Positions 52,276 through 61,161 of a stretch of 64,000 nt of DNA are shown here, piece after piece. Under the pieces are notes generated by a model. It was not told the DNA's origin. It ran no database searches and saw nothing but the letters and a program-made list of their open reading frames with translations. The translations under genes were made by a program, and so were the position numbers. This DNA is from Clostridia bacterium (GTDB lineage Bacteria; Bacillota; Clostridia; Christensenellales; Christensenellaceae): assembly GCA_017439085.1 (NCBI GenBank), contig JAFRTU010000013.1, positions 1 to 64,000 on the forward strand, given 5' to 3'. The first letter of the stretch is position 1; the number at the start of each line of letters is the position of its first letter.

Positions 52276-53657
52276 AGAAACTCATTTCAAGGATCGACAA
52301 TACGGTATTCATCTTTCTGATAGTGATCCTTCTCATTGTGGCAAACATTATAGTCTCCTCAGTTGAGACCGGACTTGGAACTAAACTTGATATTACCAGA
52401 AACGGCATCTATTCCCTGTCAGGTAAGACAAGGGATATACTCGGGGGGCTTACGGAGAACATTCAGATCTCGAGTATCTGTAAGAGCGGTCAGGAAGATA
52501 TAAGGATCAGAGAACTTCTGAACAAATATGCGTCAGCATCTCCGTTCGTTTCCTATAAAAGACTGACAGGGGAGAGCCAGCTCCCAAACTGGTTCACATA
52601 TCCGGATGAATCCAATTCAGCGGTGATAATCTCAGACTCATACGGGTCTATGTACAGGGTATATTCATACAATGATCTGTATGAATTCTCCGATAATGGA
52701 GAGAAGACCGTTTTCAGAGGAGAATCCAAGATCACCTCAGCCATACAGAACATCACAAGAGGTGCTTTCTCGACTGTTTATGTGACTTCCGGGCATGGAG
52801 AGACCCCGTTAAAGGAACTGGGCAGGTTTTCACGTCTTTTGAAAAACCTGAACTTCGAAGTGGTCTCAGTTGATCTGTCATCAACGGAACTCAAGTTGAA
52901 TCCGAGGACGGTTCTTCTTGTTATGATCTCTCCGAAGGCTGATCTTGAGGAGAGTGAGTATGAGGCCGTGATGGATTTTTCAGAGGCCGGAGGGAACATA
53001 GTCCTTTTCATGGACAGAGCAACGTTCAATATAGGACAGGGGAAGCTTCAGAAGTATCAGACAGAACTTCCGTTACTGTCAACGCTCATGGAATCTTTCG
53101 GGCTTGGTATCGGTAAGAACATCATATATACGGATAACATCTCCAGGATCAATCTCAGAAGATCTTCTCTCATGGTCAAAAACATCTACTCTGATCGCAG
53201 CGTGATAATCAGCGAAGCAGCGGAAGTCCTGATCATGGGAAAGGAAGACATAGAGTTCAAATCCATACTCACTACTTTTGATGATTGCTGTGAGATCAGC
53301 GTGGAGGATATGGAGAACAAGGTCCTTCAGACAAAGGAGATGCGTGCCTTCAATACAGGCGTCATTGCAAAGTCCGGTAATTCGAGACTCTGTGTCATAT
53401 CCGATTCCACGTGTATAAGCGATGACGCTCTCATCATCGAAGGAAACGCAACGTTCGTAAAAGACCTTACGGAGGATATGATGCCAAACTACATGAATAA
53501 TGAAATTGGAGAAAAATCCCTGTTTGTGAAACCTGCTGATCAGCGTGTGAGGGATGTACTTTCATATGTCCTTCTGATCCTTATAACCGCAATTTCGGGC
53601 GGGATAATCTATGTTGGGATAAGGATCAACGGCAAAAAAGAAAAGGTCGAGAGATAG
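52272..53657 (+). CDS. GldG-like ABC auxiliary protein
   Basis: The 461-residue protein has a TM near residues 12-32 and another near 435-455, with a large external domain between. DITRNGIYSLSGKTRDIL is the typical start of the GldG/ABC_transp_aux family, followed by an IFT-like fold (VYVTSGHGE, GGNIVLFMDRAT). ATG 52,272 is set by GGAGGAGG; an upstream ATG precedes it. In Bacteroidetes GldAFG serves gliding; in Firmicutes the role of such operons is not clear. Confidence 0.82.
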   Translation: MKKLISRIDNTVFIFLIVILLIVANIIVSSVETGLGTKLDITRNGIYSLSGKTRDILGGLTENIQISSICKSGQEDIRIRELLNKYASASPFVSYKRLTGESQLPNWFTYPDESNSAVIISDSYGSMYRVYSYNDLYEFSDNGEKTVFRGESKITSAIQNITRGAFSTVYVTSGHGETPLKELGRFSRLLKNLNFEVVSVDLSSTELKLNPRTVLLVMISPKADLEESEYEAVMDFSEAGGNIVLFMDRATFNIGQGKLQKYQTELPLLSTLMESFGLGIGKNIIYTDNISRINLRRSSLMVKNIYSDRSVIISEAAEVLIMGKEDIEFKSILTTFDDCCEISVEDMENKVLQTKEMRAFNTGVIAKSGNSRLCVISDSTCISDDALIIEGNATFVKDLTEDMMPNYMNNEIGEKSLFVKPADQRVRDVLSYVLLILITAISGGIIYVGIRINGKKEKVER

Positions 53658-54101
53658 CATGTTTTTTATGCATTTTCCCAAATGAAATTTTTTGCAAGTT
53701 AAGGCTAGCATAGCTTTTCTGAAGAATAAAGGAAGTGAAGGAATTATTCATTCATTTCCGTTTTTTTTCATAATTTGTTCATAACCTTTCATCTTTTAGG
53801 AGCCAAAATGTTGATAATGTTGATAAATATGTTGACTAATCCACAAAAAGAATCCCTAAATCATGGGAAATCTGAGGCTCATTGTTGATAACTGATGAGA
53901 ACGGGGAAAGGCGGACCCTCTCAAAACGGGATGAAATTATGCATTTTTCATATTGCGTAAAGCCGAAAAAACGGACTGCATAAATATGAAAAAACGTGCA
54001 TATAATTTCCCGCAAGGATGCATGAAACACAGATGCGGGTGAATATTCGAACCCAAATATTCCGAGGGTATAGTATAATTAGTCATGTTGGAGAAATGAT
54101 C
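53658..54101. other. A/T-rich intergenic region with DnaA-box-like repeats
   Basis: A 444-base stretch with no convincing gene. It holds five or six 9-mers close to the DnaA box (53,776-53,891), an imperfect inverted repeat (about 53,937-54,007), and a TATAAT at 54,074-54,079 near the start of the next gene with no clear -35. It has no tRNA or open frame of note. Confidence 0.6.
53776..53891. repeat. Cluster of TGTTGATAA / TAATCCACA 9-mers
   Basis: TGTTGATAA occurs at 53,809-53,817, 53,818-53,826 and 53,883-53,891; TGTTCATAA at 53,776-53,784; TAATCCACA at 53,837-53,845. The TGTTGATAA copies differ from the DnaA box TGTGGATAA by one base, and TAATCCACA from TTATCCACA by one base. Binding by DnaA is a guess. 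Confidence 0.5.
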
Positions 54102-55394
54102 ATGAATTACATACTTACAATAGATGTCGGAAGCAGTTTTATAAAATACGCTCTTTTCGAAGAAGGAACCGAAACCCTGAGGGAGTCTTTTCAGGATACG
54201 TTTCCACCCTTTCTGAAACTGGATGACAGAAGAAGAAAGGAGAATGACCCTGAAGCAGTATTCATGACACTTAAGTCAGGGATAGAAAGAGCTCTAAGCG
54301 GGCACGAAGTCAGTGCCATATACATCGACACACAGATGCACGGATACATCCTTTCCGACGTTTTTTTTTCACCTTTGTCAAATTATGTCACATGGCAGGA
54401 CGGGCTCGCCGAAGAGTCGTATCTCAAGCTTAAGGGAGAATTGTCGCAGGAACAGCTCTGCCATATGGGAACGAGATACAAGACAGGTCTTACGGCATGC
54501 AGCCTGCACGCGAGGAGGGGAGAGCTACGACGTATAGAAGGAGAGATATATCTTCATACTCTTGCCGGCTATGTCTTCGGAAGACTTGCCGGAAGCTCTC
54601 CTGTGACATTCTGCCATGAGACCATGGCTGCCTCTCTCGGTCTATATGACATCGAGACGGGAGACTGGGATGGAGATATCGTAAACAAGGTCTGCGGTTC
54701 TAGAGTAGTACTTCCCAGGATAATCCACGGAAACGGCCAAGCGACAGAGTATAAAGGGATACCGGTATACGGGGATTACGGGGACCATCAGGTCAGTGTA
54801 TACGGATGCGACGGATATGACGAATCTTCCATGGTACTGACTCTCGGAACCGCAGGCATTCTGAGCACTCCTTCCGATAAGATCACATATGGGGAATATG
54901 AGACGCGTCCTTTCTTCAACGGAACATATCTCAACACAGTGACCAGACAGCCCGGTGGCAGAACGGTAGACGTTGTGATCGATCTTTTCAGAGCATCATA
55001 TTCAATGCTGTCAGGAAAGGAGATATCCAGATCCGATGTCTGGAAAAAGATCGAGAGGACAGAATCATCCGGAGGGCTGAAGATATATCCGGGTTATTTT
55101 CTTGAGAGACCGATGGGTGAGATAAGCGGGATCGATGGTTCCAACCTCACTCCCGGAGGACTTCTGTATGCGGGGATAAAGGGAATGACGGATTTCCTTA
55201 TCGATTCGATAAAGCAGCAGTGCAGCATAATCCCAGGGATCAGGAAACTGATAGTCTCGGGGGGAAAACTTGCCCACGATCCTCTGGTCCTTAAATTGTT
55301 AAGAGAAGGACTGGAGCTTGAAATAAGAGAATCTGAAAAGAATGATGAAGCCCTTTACGGGCTTGCAAGACTGGCTAAGGAGAACATAAGATGA
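54102..55394 (+). CDS. Second FGGY-family carbohydrate kinase
   Basis: The 430-residue protein is shorter than most FGGY kinases (about 480-510). It keeps the phosphate motif TIDVGSSFIKYALF, IYIDTQMHGYIL, WQDGLAEES, YGDYGDHQVSVYG and LTLGTAGILSTP, and a C-terminal LIVSGGKLAHDPL. It is not xylulokinase-like in the substrate region. ATG 54,102 is placed 7 bases after GGAGA. Its stop overlaps nudC (ATGA), an unusual pairing. Substrate unknown. Confidence 0.82.
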   Translation: MNYILTIDVGSSFIKYALFEEGTETLRESFQDTFPPFLKLDDRRRKENDPEAVFMTLKSGIERALSGHEVSAIYIDTQMHGYILSDVFFSPLSNYVTWQDGLAEESYLKLKGELSQEQLCHMGTRYKTGLTACSLHARRGELRRIEGEIYLHTLAGYVFGRLAGSSPVTFCHETMAASLGLYDIETGDWDGDIVNKVCGSRVVLPRIIHGNGQATEYKGIPVYGDYGDHQVSVYGCDGYDESSMVLTLGTAGILSTPSDKITYGEYETRPFFNGTYLNTVTRQPGGRTVDVVIDLFRASYSMLSGKEISRSDVWKKIERTESSGGLKIYPGYFLERPMGEISGIDGSNLTPGGLLYAGIKGMTDFLIDSIKQQCSIIPGIRKLIVSGGKLAHDPLVLKLLREGLELEIRESEKNDEALYGLARLAKENIR

Positions 55395-56206
55395 TACAGG
55401 ATATAGGACCGAATGTGTTTCGTAATGATTTTTCGGACAGAGGACCTTCGGGAAATGACATAATGCTCTGCTACAGGGAAGGGCAAGCTCTTATGAACGA
55501 ACCGGAGCGCCTGTTTCCTGAGTTCGGTGACATGCCGTGGGCAGACTCTGAAGACACGGAGTATCTGTTTTCGGTGAATGAGAGAGGCTTTTTCCTCTAC
55601 AAGGGAGCGCGGTTTCCGGAGGGGTTCTCATTTCAGCCTCTGTCTGTTTTCAGGAAAGATTCCTCCGTTTTCAGTTTTGCGGGGATAACCGGAGCACAGC
55701 TGTATAAATGGCGCAATGACAACAGCTATTGCGGAAGATGTGGGACAGGGATGGAAAGGTCCGACAGGGAAAGAGCTCTCGTCTGTCCGAAGTGCGGGAT
55801 GACCATATACCCGAAGATATCCCCCGCAGTGATAGTCGCGGTGAATGCAGGTGATGAGCTCCTGATGATAAGGAGTGCCGGAAGGACGAGCTCGAGCTTC
55901 CATCTGGTGGCAGGCTATGTGGAGATAGGGGAGACCTTTGAAGATACAGTGAAGAGGGAGCTCATGGAAGAGGTCGGGGTAAAAGTCAAGAACATCAGGT
56001 ACTATAAATCCCAGCCATGGTCCTTCTCGGATGCAGTGATGATAGGATTCAGGGCTGAGCTCGACGGGGAGAAACAGCCGTTCAGGCTCCAGGAATCAGA
56101 GGTGGCTGAGGCAAGATGGATCAAGCGAAGCGAGATACCCGAGCCCTCAAACAACATAAGCATAGGAAGCGAGATGATAAACCGCTTCAAATACGGAGAG
56201 ATCTGA
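55391..56206 (+). CDS. nudC: NADH pyrophosphatase (NudC-type)
   Basis: Cleaves NAD(H), and in characterised members removes NAD caps from RNA. The 271 residues have an N-terminal domain, a zinc ribbon (CGRCGTGMER and CPKCGMT near residues 115-137), the Nudix box GYVEIGETFEDTVKRELMEE, and the NudC-specific SQPWSF at about residue 206. It overlaps the kinase gene upstream. Confidence 0.93.
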   Translation: MIQDIGPNVFRNDFSDRGPSGNDIMLCYREGQALMNEPERLFPEFGDMPWADSEDTEYLFSVNERGFFLYKGARFPEGFSFQPLSVFRKDSSVFSFAGITGAQLYKWRNDNSYCGRCGTGMERSDRERALVCPKCGMTIYPKISPAVIVAVNAGDELLMIRSAGRTSSSFHLVAGYVEIGETFEDTVKRELMEEVGVKVKNIRYYKSQPWSFSDAVMIGFRAELDGEKQPFRLQESEVAEARWIKRSEIPEPSNNISIGSEMINRFKYGEI

Positions 56207-56210
56207 TAAT

Positions 56211-56244
56211 AAAAAGAGTTCCGGATGAGCCGGAACTCTTTTTT
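56211..56244. terminator. Bidirectional terminator
   Basis: AAAAAGAGTTCCGG and CCGGAACTCTTTTTT form a long stem around a 5-base loop, with T runs on both strands. It separates nudC (+) and asd (-). Confidence 0.9.
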
Positions 56245-56258
56245 CATATCTCATGTGG

Positions 56259-57338
56259 TCAGTCCATATAGCCTTTCTTTGCCAGGAGCTCTGCCAGCAG
56301 CACAGCGCCGCCTGCAGCTCCTCTGAGGGTATTGTGGGACAGGCATACGAACTTATAGTCATACTGCGTATCGGGCCTTAAGCGTCCCATGGAAACGGCC
56401 ATTCCGTTCTCAAGCATGCGGTCGAGCTTCGTCTGCGGTCTGTCCTGTTCTTCGAAATAGTTGAGGAACTTCTTCGGTGCGGACGGAAGCTCGAGATCTG
56501 CTATAGGATTGTCGAAATCGTTCCAGATCTCCTTTATAGTCTCTATGGAAGGAGTCTCTTTGAAACTTACGAATACGGCAGCCATGTGTCCGTCGGATAC
56601 GGGGACTCTTATGCACTGGGAAGTGATATCGGGCTCAGCGGCATTCACTATAACTCCATTCTCCAGATGTCCCCAGAGTTTCAGCGGTTCCTGTTCGCTT
56701 TTCTCTTCCTCTCCTCCGATATACGGTATCACGTTGTCTACCATCTCGGGCCAGCGGGCAAAGGTCTTTCCTGCTCCGGATATGGCCTGATATGTACAAG
56801 CGAGGATCTTCGTTATTCCGTATTTCCTGAGCGGAGTGAGCGGAGGAACGTAAGTCTGAAGGGAACAGTTTGACTTGACTGCTATGAAGCCCTTCTTGGT
56901 CCCGAGGCGCTTTCTCTGAGCTTCTATGGCGAGGATGTGCTCCGGATTGACTTCCGGTACCACCATCGGGACGTCATCGTATTTTCTGTGTGCGGAGTTG
57001 TTGGAGATCACTGGGCATTCGAGCTTTGCATATGCCTCTTCCATCATCTGTGTCTCCTGCTTGGACATGTTGACTGCGCAGAATACGAAGTCCACGTTTG
57101 CTGCTATGAATTCCATATCCTTGATGGCATCATATACTACAAGATCCTTTACTTCATCGGGGATGGGCTTGTCCATCACCCAGCGGGCAGATACGGCCTC
57201 TTCATAGGTCTTTCCTGCTGAAGAAGCGGAAGCGGCAAGGATCACCGGGGTAAACCACGGATGACCGCTCAGAAGAGTTACGAAACGCTGACCGACCATT
57301 CCGGTCGCTCCGATTATACCGACGCGATACTGTTTCAT
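56259..57338 (-). CDS. asd: Aspartate-semialdehyde dehydrogenase
   Basis: Converts aspartyl phosphate to the semialdehyde for lysine, threonine and methionine. The 359 residues start MKQYRVGIIGATGMVGQRF; the active Cys is in VKSNCSLQTY near residue 157, with AISGAGKTFARWPEM and HMAAVFVSF later. The sequence type resembles the archaeal/fungal branch, which is also found in Clostridia. It is not in an operon here. Confidence 0.95.
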   Translation of the reverse strand: MKQYRVGIIGATGMVGQRFVTLLSGHPWFTPVILAASASSAGKTYEEAVSARWVMDKPIPDEVKDLVVYDAIKDMEFIAANVDFVFCAVNMSKQETQMMEEAYAKLECPVISNNSAHRKYDDVPMVVPEVNPEHILAIEAQRKRLGTKKGFIAVKSNCSLQTYVPPLTPLRKYGITKILACTYQAISGAGKTFARWPEMVDNVIPYIGGEEEKSEQEPLKLWGHLENGVIVNAAEPDITSQCIRVPVSDGHMAAVFVSFKETPSIETIKEIWNDFDNPIADLELPSAPKKFLNYFEEQDRPQTKLDRMLENGMAVSMGRLRPDTQYDYKFVCLSHNTLRGAAGGAVLLAELLAKKGYMD

Positions 57339-57504
57339 AGTGCCTCCTACATAGTCTCAAAAACTTTTTATATATTGTACATGGAATCGGGGAAAAAGTA
57401 TATACGGACAGCATGATCGCTCTGCGCCTTTTCTTTATAATTCCCCTTACTTTGTAATATAATTCATATGTAGCGAAATGAAACCACAGTTGAGGAGAGA
57501 TATC

Positions 57505-58227
57505 ATGAAAAAGCCTCTAATAGGAATAGTAGCATCCTTCTATGTAAACAGGGACAATGAGCCTCTCAGCACCCAGTCTGTAAGCAGGGACTATGTGAGA
57601 GGGATAATCAAAGCGGGCGGGATGCCCATGATAATCCCCGTCCAGGAAAAAAGCCCGATGTTCGACAACTATGAGGAGATGATGGACGGGCTCCTGCTCA
57701 CCGGAGGAGGAGACATAACGCCTTCCGTATACGGAGCGGAAAAGCATGAAAAGACAGGTTTTACTGACCTCAATAAAGATGTTCTCGAGATCGAACTGAC
57801 CAGAAAGATGATGGAGGCCGGGAAGCCCGTTTTCGGTATCTGCAGAGGCTTCCAGGTGATAAACGTGGCCCTTGGCGGCACCATGTATCAGGACATCCTT
57901 ACAAGCGGAAAAGGCTGGCACAACCATGCCGGAGAAATGGCTTTCCGCTCGAGGCCGCTCCATTCCATAAAGATAGACAGGGACACGAGGATGTTCAGGG
58001 TCTTCGGAAAAGAGGAGATAGAGGTCAATTCGTTCCATCATCAGGCTCTTGACAGGATAGGTGAGGGCCTTAAGATCACGGCCGTTTCCGATGACGGGAT
58101 CCCGGAGGCATTAGAGCATGAGAACGGCAAAGTCTGGGGAGTGGAGTTCCATCCAGAGAACATGTTCGATGCATATCCCGAATTTCTCGGACTCTTCAGA
58201 TCCTTCGTGGAGGATTGTGAAAGATAA
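57505..58227 (+). CDS. Class I glutamine amidotransferase-like hydrolase (peptidase C26)
   Basis: The 240-residue protein resembles PuuD and related gamma-glutamyl hydrolases. The triad is visible: Cys in VFGICRGFQ near residue 115 and His/Glu in GVEFHPENMF near 220; LLTGGGDITPSVYG is the oxyanion-side motif. ATG 57,505 has GAGGAGAG upstream; an upstream in-frame ATG at 57,478 is less likely. The substrate could be gamma-glutamyl-GABA or a similar amide. Confidence 0.88.
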   Translation: MKKPLIGIVASFYVNRDNEPLSTQSVSRDYVRGIIKAGGMPMIIPVQEKSPMFDNYEEMMDGLLLTGGGDITPSVYGAEKHEKTGFTDLNKDVLEIELTRKMMEAGKPVFGICRGFQVINVALGGTMYQDILTSGKGWHNHAGEMAFRSRPLHSIKIDRDTRMFRVFGKEEIEVNSFHHQALDRIGEGLKITAVSDDGIPEALEHENGKVWGVEFHPENMFDAYPEFLGLFRSFVEDCER

Positions 58228-58229
58228 GG

Positions 58230-59105
58230 ATGAAGGAAGTTAAGGGCAATCTCATACTTCTGTTCACTGCGCTCGTATGGGGCATAGCATTCGTTTTCCA
58301 GAGCCTCGGAATGGACCATATGGGACCTTTCTCGTATCAGTGCCTGAGATCGGCGATCGGAGCGATAGCGCTGATACCTCTGGCCATCTGGAGGATAGGG
58401 AAGATAAGAAAGGAAAGGAAGGACTTTCCCGTGAAGGAGCTCATAAAGGGCGGGATATTATGCGGGATCGTCTTTACCGCGGCCTCGACCCTCCAGCAGA
58501 TAGGCATCCAGTACACTACGGTGGGCAAGGCAGGTTTCCTTACCGCCCTCTATATACTGATAGTGCCTGTCATACAGATATTCTTCGGAAAGAAACCGGG
58601 GCTCAAGCTCTGGATAAGCATTATCCTCGGGCTCGCAGGACTGTACCTACTCAGCAATGCAGGGGACATGTCTATCGGTAAAGGAGAGATATTCATAATC
58701 CTCTGTGCGCTGGTGTTTTCGATCCATATCTTCCTGATAGATCACTATTCGAAAAAGACGGATGCCATACTCCTGTCTTTCATTCAGGTCGTATTCTGCG
58801 CAATAGTCCTTTCGTTCATGACTGTAAAGGAAGGGACCACATTGGAAGACATAAAGAGCGGAATCATACCTCTTCTTTACGGAGGAATCATGTCTGTGGG
58901 AGCCGGATATACACTTCAGATGATTGGTCAGAGCCTTACCAAGCCTGCGATCGGGTCACTTATAATGAGCCTGGAATCCGTGTTCTCCATGCTGGCGGGG
59001 TTGCTGTTCCTTTCCCAGATCCCTTCAGACAGGGAGATATTCGGAGCCGTGTTAATGTTCGCAGCAATAGTGCTGGCACAGTTGCCGGATAAAAGAACGG
59101 AATGA
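58230..59105 (+). CDS. EamA-family (DMT) permease
   Basis: The 291-residue protein has ten helices in two EamA repeats; LFTALVWGIAFVFQSLGMDHM opens the first, and VGAGYTLQMIGQSLTKPAIGSLIMSLES-like text (split as QSLTKPAIGSLIMSLES) marks the second. It starts two bases after the C26 hydrolase, so they are an operon. Substrate, perhaps a metabolite or amino acid, unknown. Confidence 0.88.
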   Translation: MKEVKGNLILLFTALVWGIAFVFQSLGMDHMGPFSYQCLRSAIGAIALIPLAIWRIGKIRKERKDFPVKELIKGGILCGIVFTAASTLQQIGIQYTTVGKAGFLTALYILIVPVIQIFFGKKPGLKLWISIILGLAGLYLLSNAGDMSIGKGEIFIILCALVFSIHIFLIDHYSKKTDAILLSFIQVVFCAIVLSFMTVKEGTTLEDIKSGIIPLLYGGIMSVGAGYTLQMIGQSLTKPAIGSLIMSLESVFSMLAGLLFLSQIPSDREIFGAVLMFAAIVLAQLPDKRTE

Positions 59106-59125
59106 AAATCAGATAAACAGGATAA

Positions 59126-59166
59126 AAAATAGGACATCAGCGTGAACTGATGTCCTATTTTGTTTT
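59126..59166. terminator. Terminator shared by EamA and oadG-like genes
   Basis: AAAATAGGACATCAG at 59,126-59,140 pairs with CTGATGTCCTATTTT at 59,147-59,161 around CGTGAA; T-rich on both sides. Confidence 0.85.
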
Positions 59167-59302
59167 ATGCTTTCGGAGCTGTTTTGATCTTGCCCAACAG
59201 CACTATGACCAGATAGAGTACTAACATTACAATAATGATACCAAGCATGCCCGTAAGCATTATCATTAAAGAGTCAAGGAAAGCTTTTAGATCAATTGTC
59301 AT
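59165..59302 (-). CDS. Small membrane protein, OadG-like
   Basis: A 45-residue protein (MTIDLKAFLDSLMIMLTGML...) with one membrane helix (about residues 12-37) and a short basic tail. It starts 14 bases after oadB, with AAAGGAGG well placed. Size, topology and position fit the gamma subunit of Na+-pumping decarboxylases, which anchors the complex, though it is shorter than usual (about 80-120). No alpha or biotin carrier gene is nearby. Confidence 0.75.
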   Translation of the reverse strand: MTIDLKAFLDSLMIMLTGMLGIIIVMLVLYLVIVLLGKIKTAPKA

Positions 59303-59316
59303 AGTATCATCCTCCT

Positions 59317-60459
59317 TTATCCTATCATGCCGGATACCAGCGTCATTACCAGACCGCCTGCGATGACGGAAGCGACCTGACCGGCAACGTTTGCACCTGC
59401 AGCATGCATGAGCAGGAAGTTTGCGGGATCCTCGTCTCTTCCCATCTTATGGACCACACGTGATGCCATCGGGAATGCGGAGATGCCTGCAGCGCCGATC
59501 ATCGGGTTGATCTTCTTCTTGGTGAAGAGGTTAATAAGCTTTGCAAACATCACACCGCCGATGGTGTCAAAGATGAAGGCTATGAGACCGAGAATGAAGA
59601 TGAGTATTGTCTCCCAGCGGAGGAAGTGCTCAGCGTTCATGTTGACAGCCACCGTTATACCGAGGAAAATGGTCACCAGATTTGCCAGCACGTTCTGTGC
59701 GGTCTCCGACAGCGAGCGGAGGACGCCACATTCACGTATCAGATTGCCAAACATCAGGAATCCGATGAGGGATACCGACTTTGGAGCTACAAGACCTGCA
59801 ATGACGGTAACGATTATCGGGAACAGTATCTTCACTGTCTGGGATACATCCTTCTGCTTGTATTCCATGCGGATCAGCCTTTCCTTCTTTGTCGTTATCA
59901 GCTTGATGATAGGCGGCTGTACTATCGGGACAAGAGCCATGTATGAGTATGCCGCGACAGTTATCGCTGCTGAATAATTGGATTTGAAGTAGTTGGCAAC
60001 GAATATGGAGGTAGGCCCGTCTGCTGCACCGATAATGCCTATGGAAGCAGCATCCTTGAGTTCAAAACCCAGCAAGCTGGCCATGCTTATCGTGAAGAAT
60101 ATACCGAACTGTGCAGCACCTCCGAACAGCAGCATCTTCGGATTCGAAAGAAGCGGTCCGAAGTCGATCATTGCCCCGATTCCTATAAACAGGATCAGGG
60201 GGAACAGTTCATTTGCTATACCTGCATTGAAGAGAGTGGAGAGAGCTCCTTCTTCGTCCCCCTGCGTGATAGCTCCTGAAAGCGGCAGATTGACGAGGAT
60301 AACTCCGAAGCCCATAGGCAGGAGCAGGGAAGGCTCCATCTCCTTTTTGATCGCCAGATAAATCAAAACACCACCGATGACCCACATGACAAGCTGTTGC
60401 CATGTGATATTGGTGATGTTTGCAAATAACTCGACCATGTTGTTGAAAAAAGCATCCAT
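59317..60459 (-). CDS. Sodium-pumping decarboxylase beta subunit
   Basis: The 380-residue membrane subunit couples decarboxylation of oxaloacetate, methylmalonyl-CoA or glutaconyl-CoA to Na+ export. Motifs: FPLILFIGIGAMIDFGPLL, GIIGAADGPTSIFVAN (Na+ site), and the C-terminal IGAAGISAFPMASRVV. About nine to eleven helices. The carboxyltransferase partner must be coded elsewhere, so the acid cannot be named. Confidence 0.92.
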   Translation of the reverse strand: MDAFFNNMVELFANITNITWQQLVMWVIGGVLIYLAIKKEMEPSLLLPMGFGVILVNLPLSGAITQGDEEGALSTLFNAGIANELFPLILFIGIGAMIDFGPLLSNPKMLLFGGAAQFGIFFTISMASLLGFELKDAASIGIIGAADGPTSIFVANYFKSNYSAAITVAAYSYMALVPIVQPPIIKLITTKKERLIRMEYKQKDVSQTVKILFPIIVTVIAGLVAPKSVSLIGFLMFGNLIRECGVLRSLSETAQNVLANLVTIFLGITVAVNMNAEHFLRWETILIFILGLIAFIFDTIGGVMFAKLINLFTKKKINPMIGAAGISAFPMASRVVHKMGRDEDPANFLLMHAAGANVAGQVASVIAGGLVMTLVSGMIG

Positions 60460-60550
60460 TAAAACAGAATCCTTTCTGATTTGTCCTTCGACTTTATTTT
60501 AATGGATTTGAGGGCCTTTTACAAGAAATTAGAAAGCTCTTGGAGTACCT

Positions 60551-61144
60551 TCAGCGCCTGTCCTTGGGATAGTGTGAGTAGATCTTCTCCAGTACTGCTC
60601 TTGCCTCTTCATACTCGTCGTTTTTGTACTTGAAGAGGTTAGGCTCTTCGGTTATTTCGAATCCGAATTTCTCGTAAAGTTTTATGGCTCTGTGGCTCCA
60701 AGTCTGGGTATGGAGGTAGAAATCCCGGTCGCCCTCGATCTCCACAGCCATGTTTATGAGATATGATATGAGGGCTTTGCTGAGCCCCTTTCCCTGATAC
60801 TCCGGCATTATGGATACCCATGAGATCCAGGGATCCCTTCTGACACCGGAATACTCCCACCAGATCATGGAAGTGCCTATTTTCTTTCCTTCAGGAGAGA
60901 GAAGGAACAGGGTCCTTCTTTCCACTTCTTTTTCAGCCCAAAGGATCTGCTCTCTGAATTTTTTTAGAGCTGCCTCCTCCGAATCAAATTCCAGAACGGA
61001 CATTTCGATCCTGGCCCAGTCTTTTTCATCGCCCTTCCTGTAGTGAACGATGGAAAAACCTTCGGGAAGAGAATAGGCAGGTATCGGTGTACCTGCCTTC
61101 CTTTTCATCAATACATTCAGATACGGAACTGACTTATCAAGCAT
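60551..61144 (-). CDS. GNAT-family N-acetyltransferase
   Basis: The 197-residue protein has WISWVSIMPEYQGKGLSKALI as the acetyl-CoA loop and LHTQTWSHRAIKLYEKFGF as the following helix, both standard for GNAT. The substrate is unknown. It lies 17 bases after the NlpC/P60 gene on the same strand, so they may be co-transcribed. Confidence 0.85.
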   Translation of the reverse strand: MLDKSVPYLNVLMKRKAGTPIPAYSLPEGFSIVHYRKGDEKDWARIEMSVLEFDSEEAALKKFREQILWAEKEVERRTLFLLSPEGKKIGTSMIWWEYSGVRRDPWISWVSIMPEYQGKGLSKALISYLINMAVEIEGDRDFYLHTQTWSHRAIKLYEKFGFEITEEPNLFKYKNDEYEEARAVLEKIYSHYPKDRR

Positions 61145-61161
61145 GCCCCTTCTCCTTTATA

